The notes beneath the pieces were generated by a model. The model searched no databases, was not told the DNA's origin, and was given only the letters and a program-made list of their open reading frames with translations. The position numbers and the translations under genes are program-made. From Syntrophomonadaceae bacterium (GTDB lineage Bacteria; Bacillota_D; Dethiobacteria; DTU022): a stretch of DNA of 6,979 nucleotides. Below are positions 1-5,663 of the stretch, in pieces. Each line of letters starts with the position of its first letter. Within the stretch, counting starts at the first letter, position 1. Where the stretch lies: the NCBI GenBank assembly GCA_003564505.1, contig PXFD01000193.1:1-6979 (forward strand). The letters are read 5' to 3'.

Positions 1-108
1 AGCGATGAATAAAAACATAATTACAATTGCAAAACCAATGTACGTAGTAGGATAGCGCCTGAAGCGACGCCAAAAGTTTGCAAAAAATGAAAGATTCGAA
101 GATGCCAT
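1..108 (-). CDS. DppC/OppC-like ABC transporter permease, N-terminus only (cut by window edge)
   Basis: Thirty-six codons are visible from an ATG at 108 to the window edge, beginning MASSNLSFFANFWRRFRRYP. A short cytoplasmic segment rich in Trp and Arg (FWRRFRRYP, residues 12-20) leads into a hydrophobic helix from about residue 23 (YIGFAIVIMFLFIA). This layout is typical of the DppC/OppC half of peptide/nickel ABC transporters, where an 'FWRRFRRNPLA' type segment precedes the first membrane span. It is unlike DppB, which usually starts almost directly with the membrane helix. The gene follows the substrate-binding lipoprotein by 154 bp and has a perfect AAGGAGGT site five bases before the ATG. 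It would form part of the inner-membrane pore for that binding protein. The subclass rests on only 36 residues, so DppC over DppB is likely but not certain. Confidence 0.75.
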   Translation of the reverse strand, partial: MASSNLSFFANFWRRFRRYPTTYIGFAIVIMFLFIA

Positions 109-113
109 AGGTT

Positions 114-121
114 ACCTCCTT
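114..121 (-). promoter_or_regulatory. Ribosome binding site of the permease gene
   Basis: The minus strand reads AAGGAGGT, fully complementary to the 16S 3' end, five bases before the ATG at 108. It fixes the permease start and shows that the reading frame leaving the window is translated. Confidence 0.85.
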
Positions 122-139
122 GCAGGAGATATTTTTTAT

Positions 140-171
140 AAATGCGGCGGGCATTAACGCCCGCCGCATTT
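140..171 (-). repeat. Perfect 13-bp inverted repeat between the binding-protein and permease genes
   Basis: The arms are 140-152 and 159-171 (core AATGCGGCGGGC / GCCCGCCGCATT) around a six-base loop. The stem is GC-rich and has no mismatch. On the transcribed strand it is followed by TATAAAAAATAT, not a run of T, so it is not a textbook terminator. In binding-protein transporter operons such hairpins commonly protect the upstream mRNA from 3' decay or reduce readthrough, so that the binding protein is made in excess over the permease. That role is inferred from position. Confidence 0.7.
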
Positions 172-262
172 CTTCTCTCAATTACCCTATCCCCCCGGGC
201 GTCGCAGGGGCAGGTCTTACTTCTATGTTCGGTTTTAAGCCGGCAAGCAGCAAAAAACTGGA

Positions 263-1840
263 TTACTCTTCAATGTATACGGTCCGCAGGTCCAGTGCTG
301 TACCAAGACCCATAGTTGGCTCTAAACCCTGCAGGCGATCACTCGCCCCCCACAGGTTGTTAACAAAGAACACGAGGATCGGACCGCGCTCCATGAAAAT
401 CTCCTGGATTTCATGGTAGAGTCGAACCCGCTCATCATGATCCATTTCTTTTGCTGCAGCAGCAGCAAGTTCGTCCAACTCGGGATCGCACCAGTGACTT
501 TCATTCCACTGGGCATCGCAGACATAGGCTAAGTCAAGGTAAGGCTGCGGGTAAGGACGTGAACCCCAGTCGGTAATACCGAAGTCTACTTCCAGCCACA
601 TATCATCTCCGCCGTAGTAAACATCGGAAGGTACCAGCTGGATATCAACATCCACACCAATCTCTGCCATCTGATCCTGCCAGATAGTTGCTATGGCAGG
701 GATCGGGGAAGATTCCTGGGTATGAATGGTTATCTCCAGGCCGTCTTCATATCCGGCCTCAGCCAGTAACTCCATTGCTTTCTCTACATCACGTTCCGGC
801 TCGGGAACATCAAGATAGAATTCATCATAAGCCGGTCCGATTGGTGTATCACGGCCGGGGAAGCCGTAACCATCAAGAGCGCCGTCAATAATGTCACTGC
901 GGTTGGTTCCCGCTTTCAGAGCCTGACGCACCCGAACATCGTCAGCCGGAGCCCGGTCGGAGCGCATCCGCAGGACGTAAGCAGTATTGGAAGGTGCCTG
1001 CAATACATTAATATTGGGATCATCTTCCAGCATGGCTATAAATTCAGTCGGCAGGTAAATCAGGTAGTCAATTTGCCCTCCGCGCAAAGCTTCAACCTGG
1101 GCTGAAGATTCGCCAAGGAATATAACCTCAATTCCGTCAAGATAGGGCAGTTGATTGCCTTCATCATCAGTCATCCAGTAATCAGGGTTACGGGTAAAAA
1201 CAATGCGATCTTCCGGTTCATAGCGCTCCACCATGAAAGGGCCGGTTCCATTGAAGTTGGTAGCAAAATCTTCATTGTCGGCATCCATGATCAAGGCGTG
1301 ATAGTCACCCAAATCCCTCAGGAAGTCGGGGTTGGGGTCTTCCAGCTCAAATACCACTGTATAGTCATCGGGCGCAGTAATATCAGTGATGTTTGAATAC
1401 AAACCAACTGTTGCCGACCCGATGTCCGGATCGCGCAGGCGATCAAAAGTAAACTTAACATCGCGGGAAGTCATCTCTTTGCCGTCGTGGAAAAGGATAC
1501 CCTCACGCAGGTTAAAGGTCCAGACAGTGCCTGTTTCATCAGCTTCCCAGCTTTCAGCCACACTGCGGCTTTCATCGGGCTCATTTTCTTCATCAATATA
1601 AACCAGAAAGTCCGACCACTGGCGGGCTATCTGGTCATCGGCAACAGTGCTTAAAAATGCCGGGTCCATGTTGGTCGGTGCATAGTAAGCACTGCGCAGA
1701 ATGTTGTCACCCACTGCCGGTTCATCGACCGGCTCATCTACTGGATCATCAACAGCAATATCCTCGTCAGGTGCACAGGATACCACGATCATGGTCGCTG
1801 CCAGCAGCAGGGCCATTAAAAACATCATCTTTTTATACAA
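263..1840 (-). CDS. ABC transporter substrate-binding lipoprotein, peptide/nickel family (SBP_bac_5, DppA/OppA-like)
   Basis: This 525-residue protein is an extracytoplasmic solute receptor for a peptide/nickel/opine-type ABC importer. Residues 1-21 are a lipoprotein signal peptide (MYKK, a hydrophobic core, then lipobox VVSC with Cys22 as the lipidated residue). An acidic linker follows (about 23-45) with VDDP-VDEP-VDEP repeats. The family's N-terminal lobe is clear: 'ILRSAYYAPTNMDPAF' (47-62), 'SVAESWEADETGTVWTFNLR' (93-112) and LREGILFHDG with RDVKFTFDRL (111-135). The C-terminus (ERGPILVFFVNNLWGAS) is also typical, and the length is normal. The TTG start at 1840 is chosen because an AAAGGAGG site lies eight bases upstream; the ATG codons at residues 5 and 6 are too far away. 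It lies 175 bp after the methyltransferase gene and before a DppC-like permease. The substrate cannot be read from sequence. Peptides, nickel chelates and quaternary amines are all handled by relatives. Confidence 0.93.
   Translation of the reverse strand: MYKKMMFLMALLLAATMIVVSCAPDEDIAVDDPVDEPVDEPAVGDNILRSAYYAPTNMDPAFLSTVADDQIARQWSDFLVYIDEENEPDESRSVAESWEADETGTVWTFNLREGILFHDGKEMTSRDVKFTFDRLRDPDIGSATVGLYSNITDITAPDDYTVVFELEDPNPDFLRDLGDYHALIMDADNEDFATNFNGTGPFMVERYEPEDRIVFTRNPDYWMTDDEGNQLPYLDGIEVIFLGESSAQVEALRGGQIDYLIYLPTEFIAMLEDDPNINVLQAPSNTAYVLRMRSDRAPADDVRVRQALKAGTNRSDIIDGALDGYGFPGRDTPIGPAYDEFYLDVPEPERDVEKAMELLAEAGYEDGLEITIHTQESSPIPAIATIWQDQMAEIGVDVDIQLVPSDVYYGGDDMWLEVDFGITDWGSRPYPQPYLDLAYVCDAQWNESHWCDPELDELAAAAAKEMDHDERVRLYHEIQEIFMERGPILVFFVNNLWGASDRLQGLEPTMGLGTALDLRTVYIEE
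1719..1754 (-). repeat. Three tandem 12-base repeats encoding the acidic linker of the binding protein
   Basis: The plus strand shows GGTTCATCGACC, GGCTCATCTACT and GGATCATCAACA in succession, diverged copies of one 12-base unit. On the coding strand they give Val-Asp-Asp/Glu-Pro three times, just after the lipidated cysteine. Such tethers often vary in copy number between strains through slippage. It is likely a flexible membrane tether and not part of the ligand fold. Confidence 0.7.
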
Positions 1841-1848
1841 TTTTAACT

Positions 1849-1856
1849 CCTCCTTT
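1849..1856 (-). promoter_or_regulatory. Ribosome binding site deciding a TTG start for the binding protein
   Basis: The minus strand reads AAAGGAGG, eight bases before TTG at 1840. The nearest ATG in frame would be 20 bases away, so the site favours TTG. Confidence 0.8.
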
Positions 1857-1923
1857 AAATCTCATTAATCCCTCTTATAAAAACTCGTAAAGTGCTTACA
1901 AATTCTTTAAAGATTCCAAACAT
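1855..1923 (-). CDS. Possible 22-residue small ORF upstream of the binding-protein gene
   Basis: An ATG at 1923 opens a short frame encoding MFGIFKEFVSTLRVFIRGIN plus EI, ending in a TAA that abuts the GGAGG of the next gene. AAGGAG lies just three bases before the ATG, which is closer than usual. The frame stays open further upstream to another ATG at 1944. The peptide alternates hydrophobic and charged residues in a way that could form an amphipathic helix. Its stop placement could permit translational coupling to the binding protein. Small ORFs like this often arise by chance in AT-rich gaps, so confidence is low. Confidence 0.2.
   Translation of the reverse strand: MFGIFKEFVSTLRVFIRGINEI
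1874..1901 (-). promoter_or_regulatory. Possible sigma-A promoter for the binding-protein gene
   Basis: The minus strand has TTGTAA (1896-1901) and TATAAG (1874-1879) separated by 16 bases. These match 4/6 and 5/6 consensus positions. A transcript would start near 1867, a short distance before the ribosome site. The 175-bp gap between the methyltransferase and this gene leaves room for separate expression. The gap is AT-rich, so chance matches are expected. Confidence 0.35.
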
Positions 1924-2015
1924 CAACTCCTTGCATAGCATGATATTTAACGAGCAATAATAATATTCGATATAAGATTAAGTTTCACCTTTTGAAGTTC
2001 GATATTTATATAACC

Positions 2016-3464
2016 TTATAGCAGGTTATTAATTTTTTCCACAGCTCCCGGTGCAGGTGCGTTAACCGGCTCATTCTGTAAAATATCCCTCGCTTTATCC
2101 CTGGCCAGTTCCACAATATCTTTGCTGCCATCCTTTTCCCAGCTCTGGTACATGGTCCTGTTAAATACGGTAGGTGACCATATTTCGTTGCGGAAATACT
2201 TCATGGTATGTTCCTCGCCCAGGTAATGCCCGGAAGGACCAACTTTTACTATAGTTTCAGTGCCAATGGTATCTTTATTAACCACCGTTCCCGCTCCAAT
2301 ATATTTTGCAGCGCTTATAAAGTCATCATTCATAACCAGGAAGGGAAGTGATCCCGTTTTACCACCGTCAAGATAGCCCACGTCGTGGACCAGGTTGGCC
2401 CCGGCCAGCTGGTTTAAAAGCAGGCCTGTGGACGCCTCCATCCCGGCCTGGGCATCAGGCACCGGTGCATTGGAGCAGCCGGCTTCGGTGAAATTGGGCA
2501 GGCCGTAGAACTTGGCCAACTCGGTCATGGCACAATAATTCATGGCTGCATCAGGCGAACCGTAGAGGGTGGCAGTAGTACTCATTTCCATCGGGGTAGC
2601 TCCACCACCGATAATTACCGGCGACCCTTTTTTCTTCAGCTGGGCAATAACCAGGCCGGAAATACTTTCCGCATTCATCTGGACAATGGTTCCTGCTTTA
2701 GTTACCGGGCAGGTTCCACCGGCTACAACACCGGGGGTGTAAATAACAGGAACCCCGTATTCAACGCAGGTTAAAATCTTATCCATACCTTCACCGGTAT
2801 GAATAAGCGGCGAAATCGGCTCATCATAGAGAATTATAAAAGGACGATCACGCAGGTCCTCATGAGAACCGGTGACTGCTGCAGCCATATCGATGATAGT
2901 TTTCAGGTTCTCCCTGTTAAAGGAGGTGAAAATTATAGGTTTGGAGCAGTGCAGCACCTGGGCAGCAAACTGGTGAAGGTCCCCTTTTGCTGCAGGAACA
3001 TCGGTTGGGATACCGTAGCTCATGGAAAAATCAAAATTTGGCAGTTTATCGATCAGCCTGGCTGCATTGATCACATCCTGCTTAACCGAGTTTCTTCTCT
3101 TACCCGTTTCAAAATCAAGGTGGAAAGGCAGGTCGGAACCGGCCCCGTAATACGTGTAGTTTGCTTCCAGGTTCATTGCCGGATTGCCTTCGCGATCATA
3201 AATATTAATCTTCGAGGGGGCCATCCTGATTGCCTCATCGATTAGCCATCCTGGTATTTTTGCAACTCGATCCTTAACAACACACCCGGCATCCTTTAGA
3301 AGATTTAATGCCTCATCATGGTCAACCCGGACCCCGGCCTGCTCGAGAACATCGATTGTGGCGCTGTGGATTTCTTCCAGCTGGCCCGTGCTGAAACATC
3401 TTAACTGTGGCGATAACTGCTGGCTGTAGTTTGAACGATACGTGCTTATTTTAAACACCTCCAA
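2016..3464 (-). CDS. MttB-family (trimethylamine methyltransferase family) corrinoid-dependent methyltransferase, non-pyrrolysine type
   Basis: The family transfers a methyl group from an amine or quaternary amine to a cognate corrinoid protein in the cytoplasm. The 482-codon frame is close to the usual length of about 480-500. Family features include an N-terminal RSNY...SPQLRCFS segment (10-25), 'EIHSATIDVLEQAGVRVDHD' (31-50), YYGAGSDLPFHLD (105-117), VIIGGGATPMEMST (283-296), YGSPDAAMNY (301-310), DAQAGMEAST (337-346) and 'VHDVGYLDGGKTGSLPFLVM' (359-378). No TAG codon interrupts the frame, so it belongs with pyrrolysine-free relatives; characterised members act on glycine betaine, proline betaine, carnitine or butyrobetaine. 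It follows hutP by 60 bp, probably on the same transcript. No corrinoid protein gene is in view. The start is uncertain: TTG at 3464 overlaps the ribosome site, while that site is ideally spaced for ATA at 3449 (477 residues). The substrate is unknown. Confidence 0.92.
   Translation of the reverse strand: MEVFKISTYRSNYSQQLSPQLRCFSTGQLEEIHSATIDVLEQAGVRVDHDEALNLLKDAGCVVKDRVAKIPGWLIDEAIRMAPSKINIYDREGNPAMNLEANYTYYGAGSDLPFHLDFETGKRRNSVKQDVINAARLIDKLPNFDFSMSYGIPTDVPAAKGDLHQFAAQVLHCSKPIIFTSFNRENLKTIIDMAAAVTGSHEDLRDRPFIILYDEPISPLIHTGEGMDKILTCVEYGVPVIYTPGVVAGGTCPVTKAGTIVQMNAESISGLVIAQLKKKGSPVIIGGGATPMEMSTTATLYGSPDAAMNYCAMTELAKFYGLPNFTEAGCSNAPVPDAQAGMEASTGLLLNQLAGANLVHDVGYLDGGKTGSLPFLVMNDDFISAAKYIGAGTVVNKDTIGTETIVKVGPSGHYLGEEHTMKYFRNEIWSPTVFNRTMYQSWEKDGSKDIVELARDKARDILQNEPVNAPAPGAVEKINNLL
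3458..3462 (-). promoter_or_regulatory. Ribosome binding site overlapping the nominal TTG start of the methyltransferase
   Basis: GGAGG on the minus strand includes the last base of the nominal TTG start codon at 3464. It lies eight bases before an in-frame ATA at 3449, the normal distance for a start. No ATG, GTG or TTG occurs in the following 20 or so codons. It therefore points to ATA as initiation codon, or to a weak AGGCGG site further upstream serving TTG. Confidence 0.6.
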
Positions 3465-3476
3465 GTTTTAACGGCC

Positions 3477-3491
3477 GCCTGCTTAGCAGGC
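3477..3491 (-). repeat. Short GC-rich hairpin between hutP and the methyltransferase gene
   Basis: Six-base arms GCCTGC (3477-3482) and GCAGGC (3486-3491) flank a three-base loop. GGCCGTTAAAAC follows on the transcribed strand, with no T run, so it should not terminate. It stands just before the methyltransferase ribosome site and could modulate mRNA processing or translation. Confidence 0.45.
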
Positions 3492-3524
3492 TTCCAGGTA
3501 GAGCTATAAATTTAAGTGAACCGA

Positions 3525-3962
3525 TTACAGGTGATTCATACCCAGGCCAATAGTTTCATGCTCATAACCTTTAACCGGGGCACCGATGGTCCCGTAAAGA
3601 ACCACAGCCAGCCACTCACCATCCTGGCTGTCATGAACCGTGCGCGGTCCCCTAACCACCGTAAACATTAACCCGACCGTGCGCATAATGTCACCTAGCC
3701 CGAGCTGCCCCCTGCAGATACCGGTAAAAGCCTCCAGTATAGTATGATAAAGAGCATGTGTATCCCGGTAATAATCCTTGCTGATCAGCCCTTCACGTTG
3801 AGCAGCCGTTTCCACGGCAGCAAATATTTTTTCTGTACTCATTGAGCCAACCCTGCCCTTGATCAGTTTAAATCCGTTTGCTTCAGCTGTTGTTTTAACC
3901 TGTTTTTCAAGTTCACCGTCAGCCAGGGCATACATGATTGCGGTTTTACCAATTTGTTCCAT
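3525..3962 (-). CDS. hutP: HutP, histidine-responsive RNA-binding antiterminator of the hut operon
   Basis: HutP binds L-histidine and a divalent metal, assembles as a hexamer, and binds NAG-rich mRNA so that transcription passes a terminator. Recalled B. subtilis HutP (148 aa) aligns along nearly the whole length: GRVGSM (LGKVGSM), IFAAVETA, YRDTHALYH (YRESHALYH), RTVGLMFTVVRG (RTVGLRFAVLRG), YGTIGAPVKG and YEHETIGLGMNHL. The three metal-binding histidines (73, 77 and 138 in B. subtilis) are present as the two in HALYH and the one in EHET. The ATG at 3962 (145 residues) is chosen because AAGGCGGG is eight bases from it; the ATG at 3968 (147 residues) leaves only two bases. The gene sits 64 bp after hutH without a terminator, so it should be co-transcribed. 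In Bacillus hutP precedes hutH; here the order is reversed. A matching RNA site lies in the hutH leader. Confidence 0.93.
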   Translation of the reverse strand: MEQIGKTAIMYALADGELEKQVKTTAEANGFKLIKGRVGSMSTEKIFAAVETAAQREGLISKDYYRDTHALYHTILEAFTGICRGQLGLGDIMRTVGLMFTVVRGPRTVHDSQDGEWLAVVLYGTIGAPVKGYEHETIGLGMNHL

Positions 3963-3969
3963 TTGCATT

Positions 3970-3977
3970 CCCGCCTT
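3970..3977 (-). promoter_or_regulatory. Ribosome binding site deciding the hutP start
   Basis: AAGGCGGG on the minus strand is an imperfect AAGGAGGT site. It is eight bases from the ATG at 3962 but only two from the ATG at 3968, so the inner start is preferred. Confidence 0.6.
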
Positions 3978-4026
3978 TTCATTAATTCCAGCCTAGATAT
4001 TTTATCACTAAGACGGTTCTTAAGCA

Positions 4027-5604
4027 TTAATAATCTGACAAAGATTTGCTGCTAGCGGAAAGATCAACTTCCCCCTCCACTGCTTCCACCAGCTGTCCGC
4101 TGTTAACCAGGTCAATTGCCTTTTCAATCATGGGATGGAGAATCTGGTCTTTTTCAAGAAAATCGACTTCTTCACGCAGCAGCTTGTAAGCAGCAGCAGT
4201 GCCGTGTCCCAAATTTTTAGCTCCCCGAAAATCGACAGCCTGGGCCGCAGTTAAAAGTTCTATGCCAATAACTCTGGCCGTGTTGTCAATTACAGTGCGT
4301 GCTTTGCGGGCTGCCGTCGTGCCCATACTGACGTGGTCTTCCTGGTTGGCAGAGGACGGGATAGAATCAACGCTGGCCGGGTGGCAGAACACCTTATTTT
4401 CACTGACCAGTGAAGCCGCTGTATACTGGGCAATCATCATACCCGAATTAAGACCACCCTCTTTGACCAGGAATGGCGGAAGGCCGCTTAAAGCCGGGTT
4501 TACCAGGCGTTCAATCCGTCTTTCGGAAATATTTGCCAGCTCGGCTACGGCTATGGCCATAAAATCCATGGCCTGGGCAACAGGCTGTCCGTGGAAATTG
4601 CCTCCCGAAAGCACCCGATTTTCTTCAGGGAAAAGCATAGGATTATCATTGACAGAATTTATTTCAACTTCAAGGATGCTGTTCACGTAATCAAGGGCAT
4701 TGGTAGTGGCTCCATGAACCTGGGGAACACAGCGCAGGCTGTATGCATCCTGAACCTTGCGGCGATCGCTGCCAATCAGGCTGCTGCCCTCAATCAGGCG
4801 CAAAATGGCATCTGATGTATATTCATGTCCGCTGTAAGTGCGGACACTCGCTATAAGCGGATCAAAGGCATCGGGCACGGCAAGCTGGGCTTCCAGGGTT
4901 AAAGCTGCTGTTATCAGGGCTGCTTTCAGGACATTTACAGCATCGTGATATGCCAGCGTCCCGATAGCAGTCATGATCTGAGTTCCATTAATCAGGGCCA
5001 GGCCTTCTTTTTCAACCAGGGTAACAGGCTCAAGCCCTGCTGCAGCCAGGGCTTCCGCCCCGGTCATCCTTTCGTTGTTGTAAAAAGCTTCACCTTGACC
5101 GGTCAATACCAGGGCCAGGTGAGATAGAGGTGCAAGATCACCACTGGCACCAAGAGAACCCTGTTCGGGAATGACCGGCACAACACCTCTATTTAAAACC
5201 TCGGCCAGCTGTTCTACCAGTAGGGGACGAACACCCGAATAGCCGCGGGCCAAGGCATTTAAACGCAGCAAAAGTGCTGCCCGGACAGCCTCTTCAGGCA
5301 GCGGTTCTCCTACCGCAGTTGCATGACTGGCAATTAAATTTTTCTGCAGCTGAATTGCATCTTTTCTAGATATATTTACATCGCTGAAGCGGCCAAAACC
5401 GGTGGTAATTCCGTAAACCATGGCATCCTCTTCAACCAGCTTTTCCAGCATGGCTCTGGATCTCTCGATCCTTTTAAAAGCTTCAGGTGATATATTAACC
5501 AATGCCTTGTTCCTTGCAACATTAACTACATCCTGCACGTTAAAACCACCGCCATTTATAGTAAGCGGCTCAACACTTTTAATGCTCTTCACAAAACTCA
5601 TCAT
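4027..5604 (-). CDS. hutH: Histidine ammonia-lyase (histidase)
   Basis: The enzyme converts L-histidine to urocanate and ammonia in the cytoplasm, the first step of histidine breakdown. From ATG at 5604 it has 525 residues, slightly longer than the usual 505-515. The Ala-Ser-Gly that forms the MIO electrophile is at 153-155 in GSLGASGDLAPLSH. Other family residues are Tyr64 (VYGITTGFG), His94 (ASHATAVGEPL), Asn206 (INGTQ), Gln285/Tyr288/Arg291 (QDAYSLRCVPQVHGA), FHGQP (337-341) and Glu422 in SVDSIPSSANQEDHVSMGT, a segment nearly identical to recalled B. subtilis HutH. GGGAGGAG precedes two adjacent ATGs; either may start. A longer frame from GTG at 5640 is rejected because it begins inside the terminator. 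It has its own promoter and leader terminator, and hutP follows. MIO relatives also include ergothionase and phenylalanine or tyrosine lyases, but the motifs favour HutH. Activity on a methylated histidine remains possible. Confidence 0.95.
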   Translation of the reverse strand: MMSFVKSIKSVEPLTINGGGFNVQDVVNVARNKALVNISPEAFKRIERSRAMLEKLVEEDAMVYGITTGFGRFSDVNISRKDAIQLQKNLIASHATAVGEPLPEEAVRAALLLRLNALARGYSGVRPLLVEQLAEVLNRGVVPVIPEQGSLGASGDLAPLSHLALVLTGQGEAFYNNERMTGAEALAAAGLEPVTLVEKEGLALINGTQIMTAIGTLAYHDAVNVLKAALITAALTLEAQLAVPDAFDPLIASVRTYSGHEYTSDAILRLIEGSSLIGSDRRKVQDAYSLRCVPQVHGATTNALDYVNSILEVEINSVNDNPMLFPEENRVLSGGNFHGQPVAQAMDFMAIAVAELANISERRIERLVNPALSGLPPFLVKEGGLNSGMMIAQYTAASLVSENKVFCHPASVDSIPSSANQEDHVSMGTTAARKARTVIDNTARVIGIELLTAAQAVDFRGAKNLGHGTAAAYKLLREEVDFLEKDQILHPMIEKAIDLVNSGQLVEAVEGEVDLSASSKSLSDY

Positions 5605-5608
5605 CAAT

Positions 5609-5616
5609 CTCCTCCC
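5609..5616 (-). promoter_or_regulatory. Ribosome binding site of hutH
   Basis: GGGAGGAG on the minus strand lies a few bases before the tandem ATGs at 5604 and 5601. It sits just downstream of the leader terminator and excludes the longer GTG start at 5640. Confidence 0.8.
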
Positions 5617-5628
5617 GGCAGAAAACAT

Positions 5629-5663
5629 AAAAAAGAGCACAAGGGCTTATTCCCCGGTGCTCT
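5629..5663 (-). terminator. Intrinsic terminator in the hutH leader (probable HutP-controlled attenuator)
   Basis: On the transcribed strand, AGAGCAC (5657-5663) pairs with GTGCTCT (5634-5640). An inner GGG/CCC pairing extends the stem, and six T residues follow (5629-5634). It lies between the hutH promoter and the hutH ribosome site, where it would block transcription of the gene it precedes, as an attenuator does. It could also stop readthrough from the amidase gene. Confidence 0.85.

Noticed and set aside
120..419. Plus-strand open frame of 99 codons opposite the end of the binding-protein gene
   Set aside because: It is antisense to a firm gene and to its 3' gap, has no recognisable domain, and looks like a shadow of the coding frame.
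2010..2031. Terminator after the methyltransferase gene
   Set aside because: ATAACC/GGTTAT arms give a weak six-pair AT-rich stem overlapping the last codons, and no T run follows.
2799..3245. Plus-strand open frame of 148 codons opposite the methyltransferase
   Set aside because: It lies wholly inside a well-supported gene on the other strand and its translation shows no family motif. An AGGAGGTG-like string nearby is a chance match.
2016..3464. Pyrrolysine-containing trimethylamine methyltransferase (true MttB)
   Set aside because: Those genes have an in-frame TAG read as pyrrolysine. This frame runs 482 codons without TAG and ends in TAA, so the family name should not be taken as trimethylamine specificity.
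4009..4022. Terminator between hutH and hutP
   Set aside because: TAAGA/TCTTA form only five weak pairs with no T run, so readthrough into hutP is expected.
4199..4690. Plus-strand open frame of 163 codons opposite hutH
   Set aside because: It is antisense to conserved HutH sequence. Its low-complexity composition follows from the opposite strand's codons.
4027..5604. Ergothionase or phenylalanine/tyrosine ammonia-lyase
   Set aside because: The SVDSIPSSANQEDHVSM segment and the linked hutP favour histidase. Not fully excluded, since lyase subfamilies need an alignment to separate.
5605..5640. Longer hutH reading frame from GTG at 5640 (537 residues)
   Set aside because: It starts inside the terminator stem, has no ribosome site, and adds residues (LFFMFSAGRR) not expected in HutH. 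GGGAGGAG before 5604 decides the shorter start.
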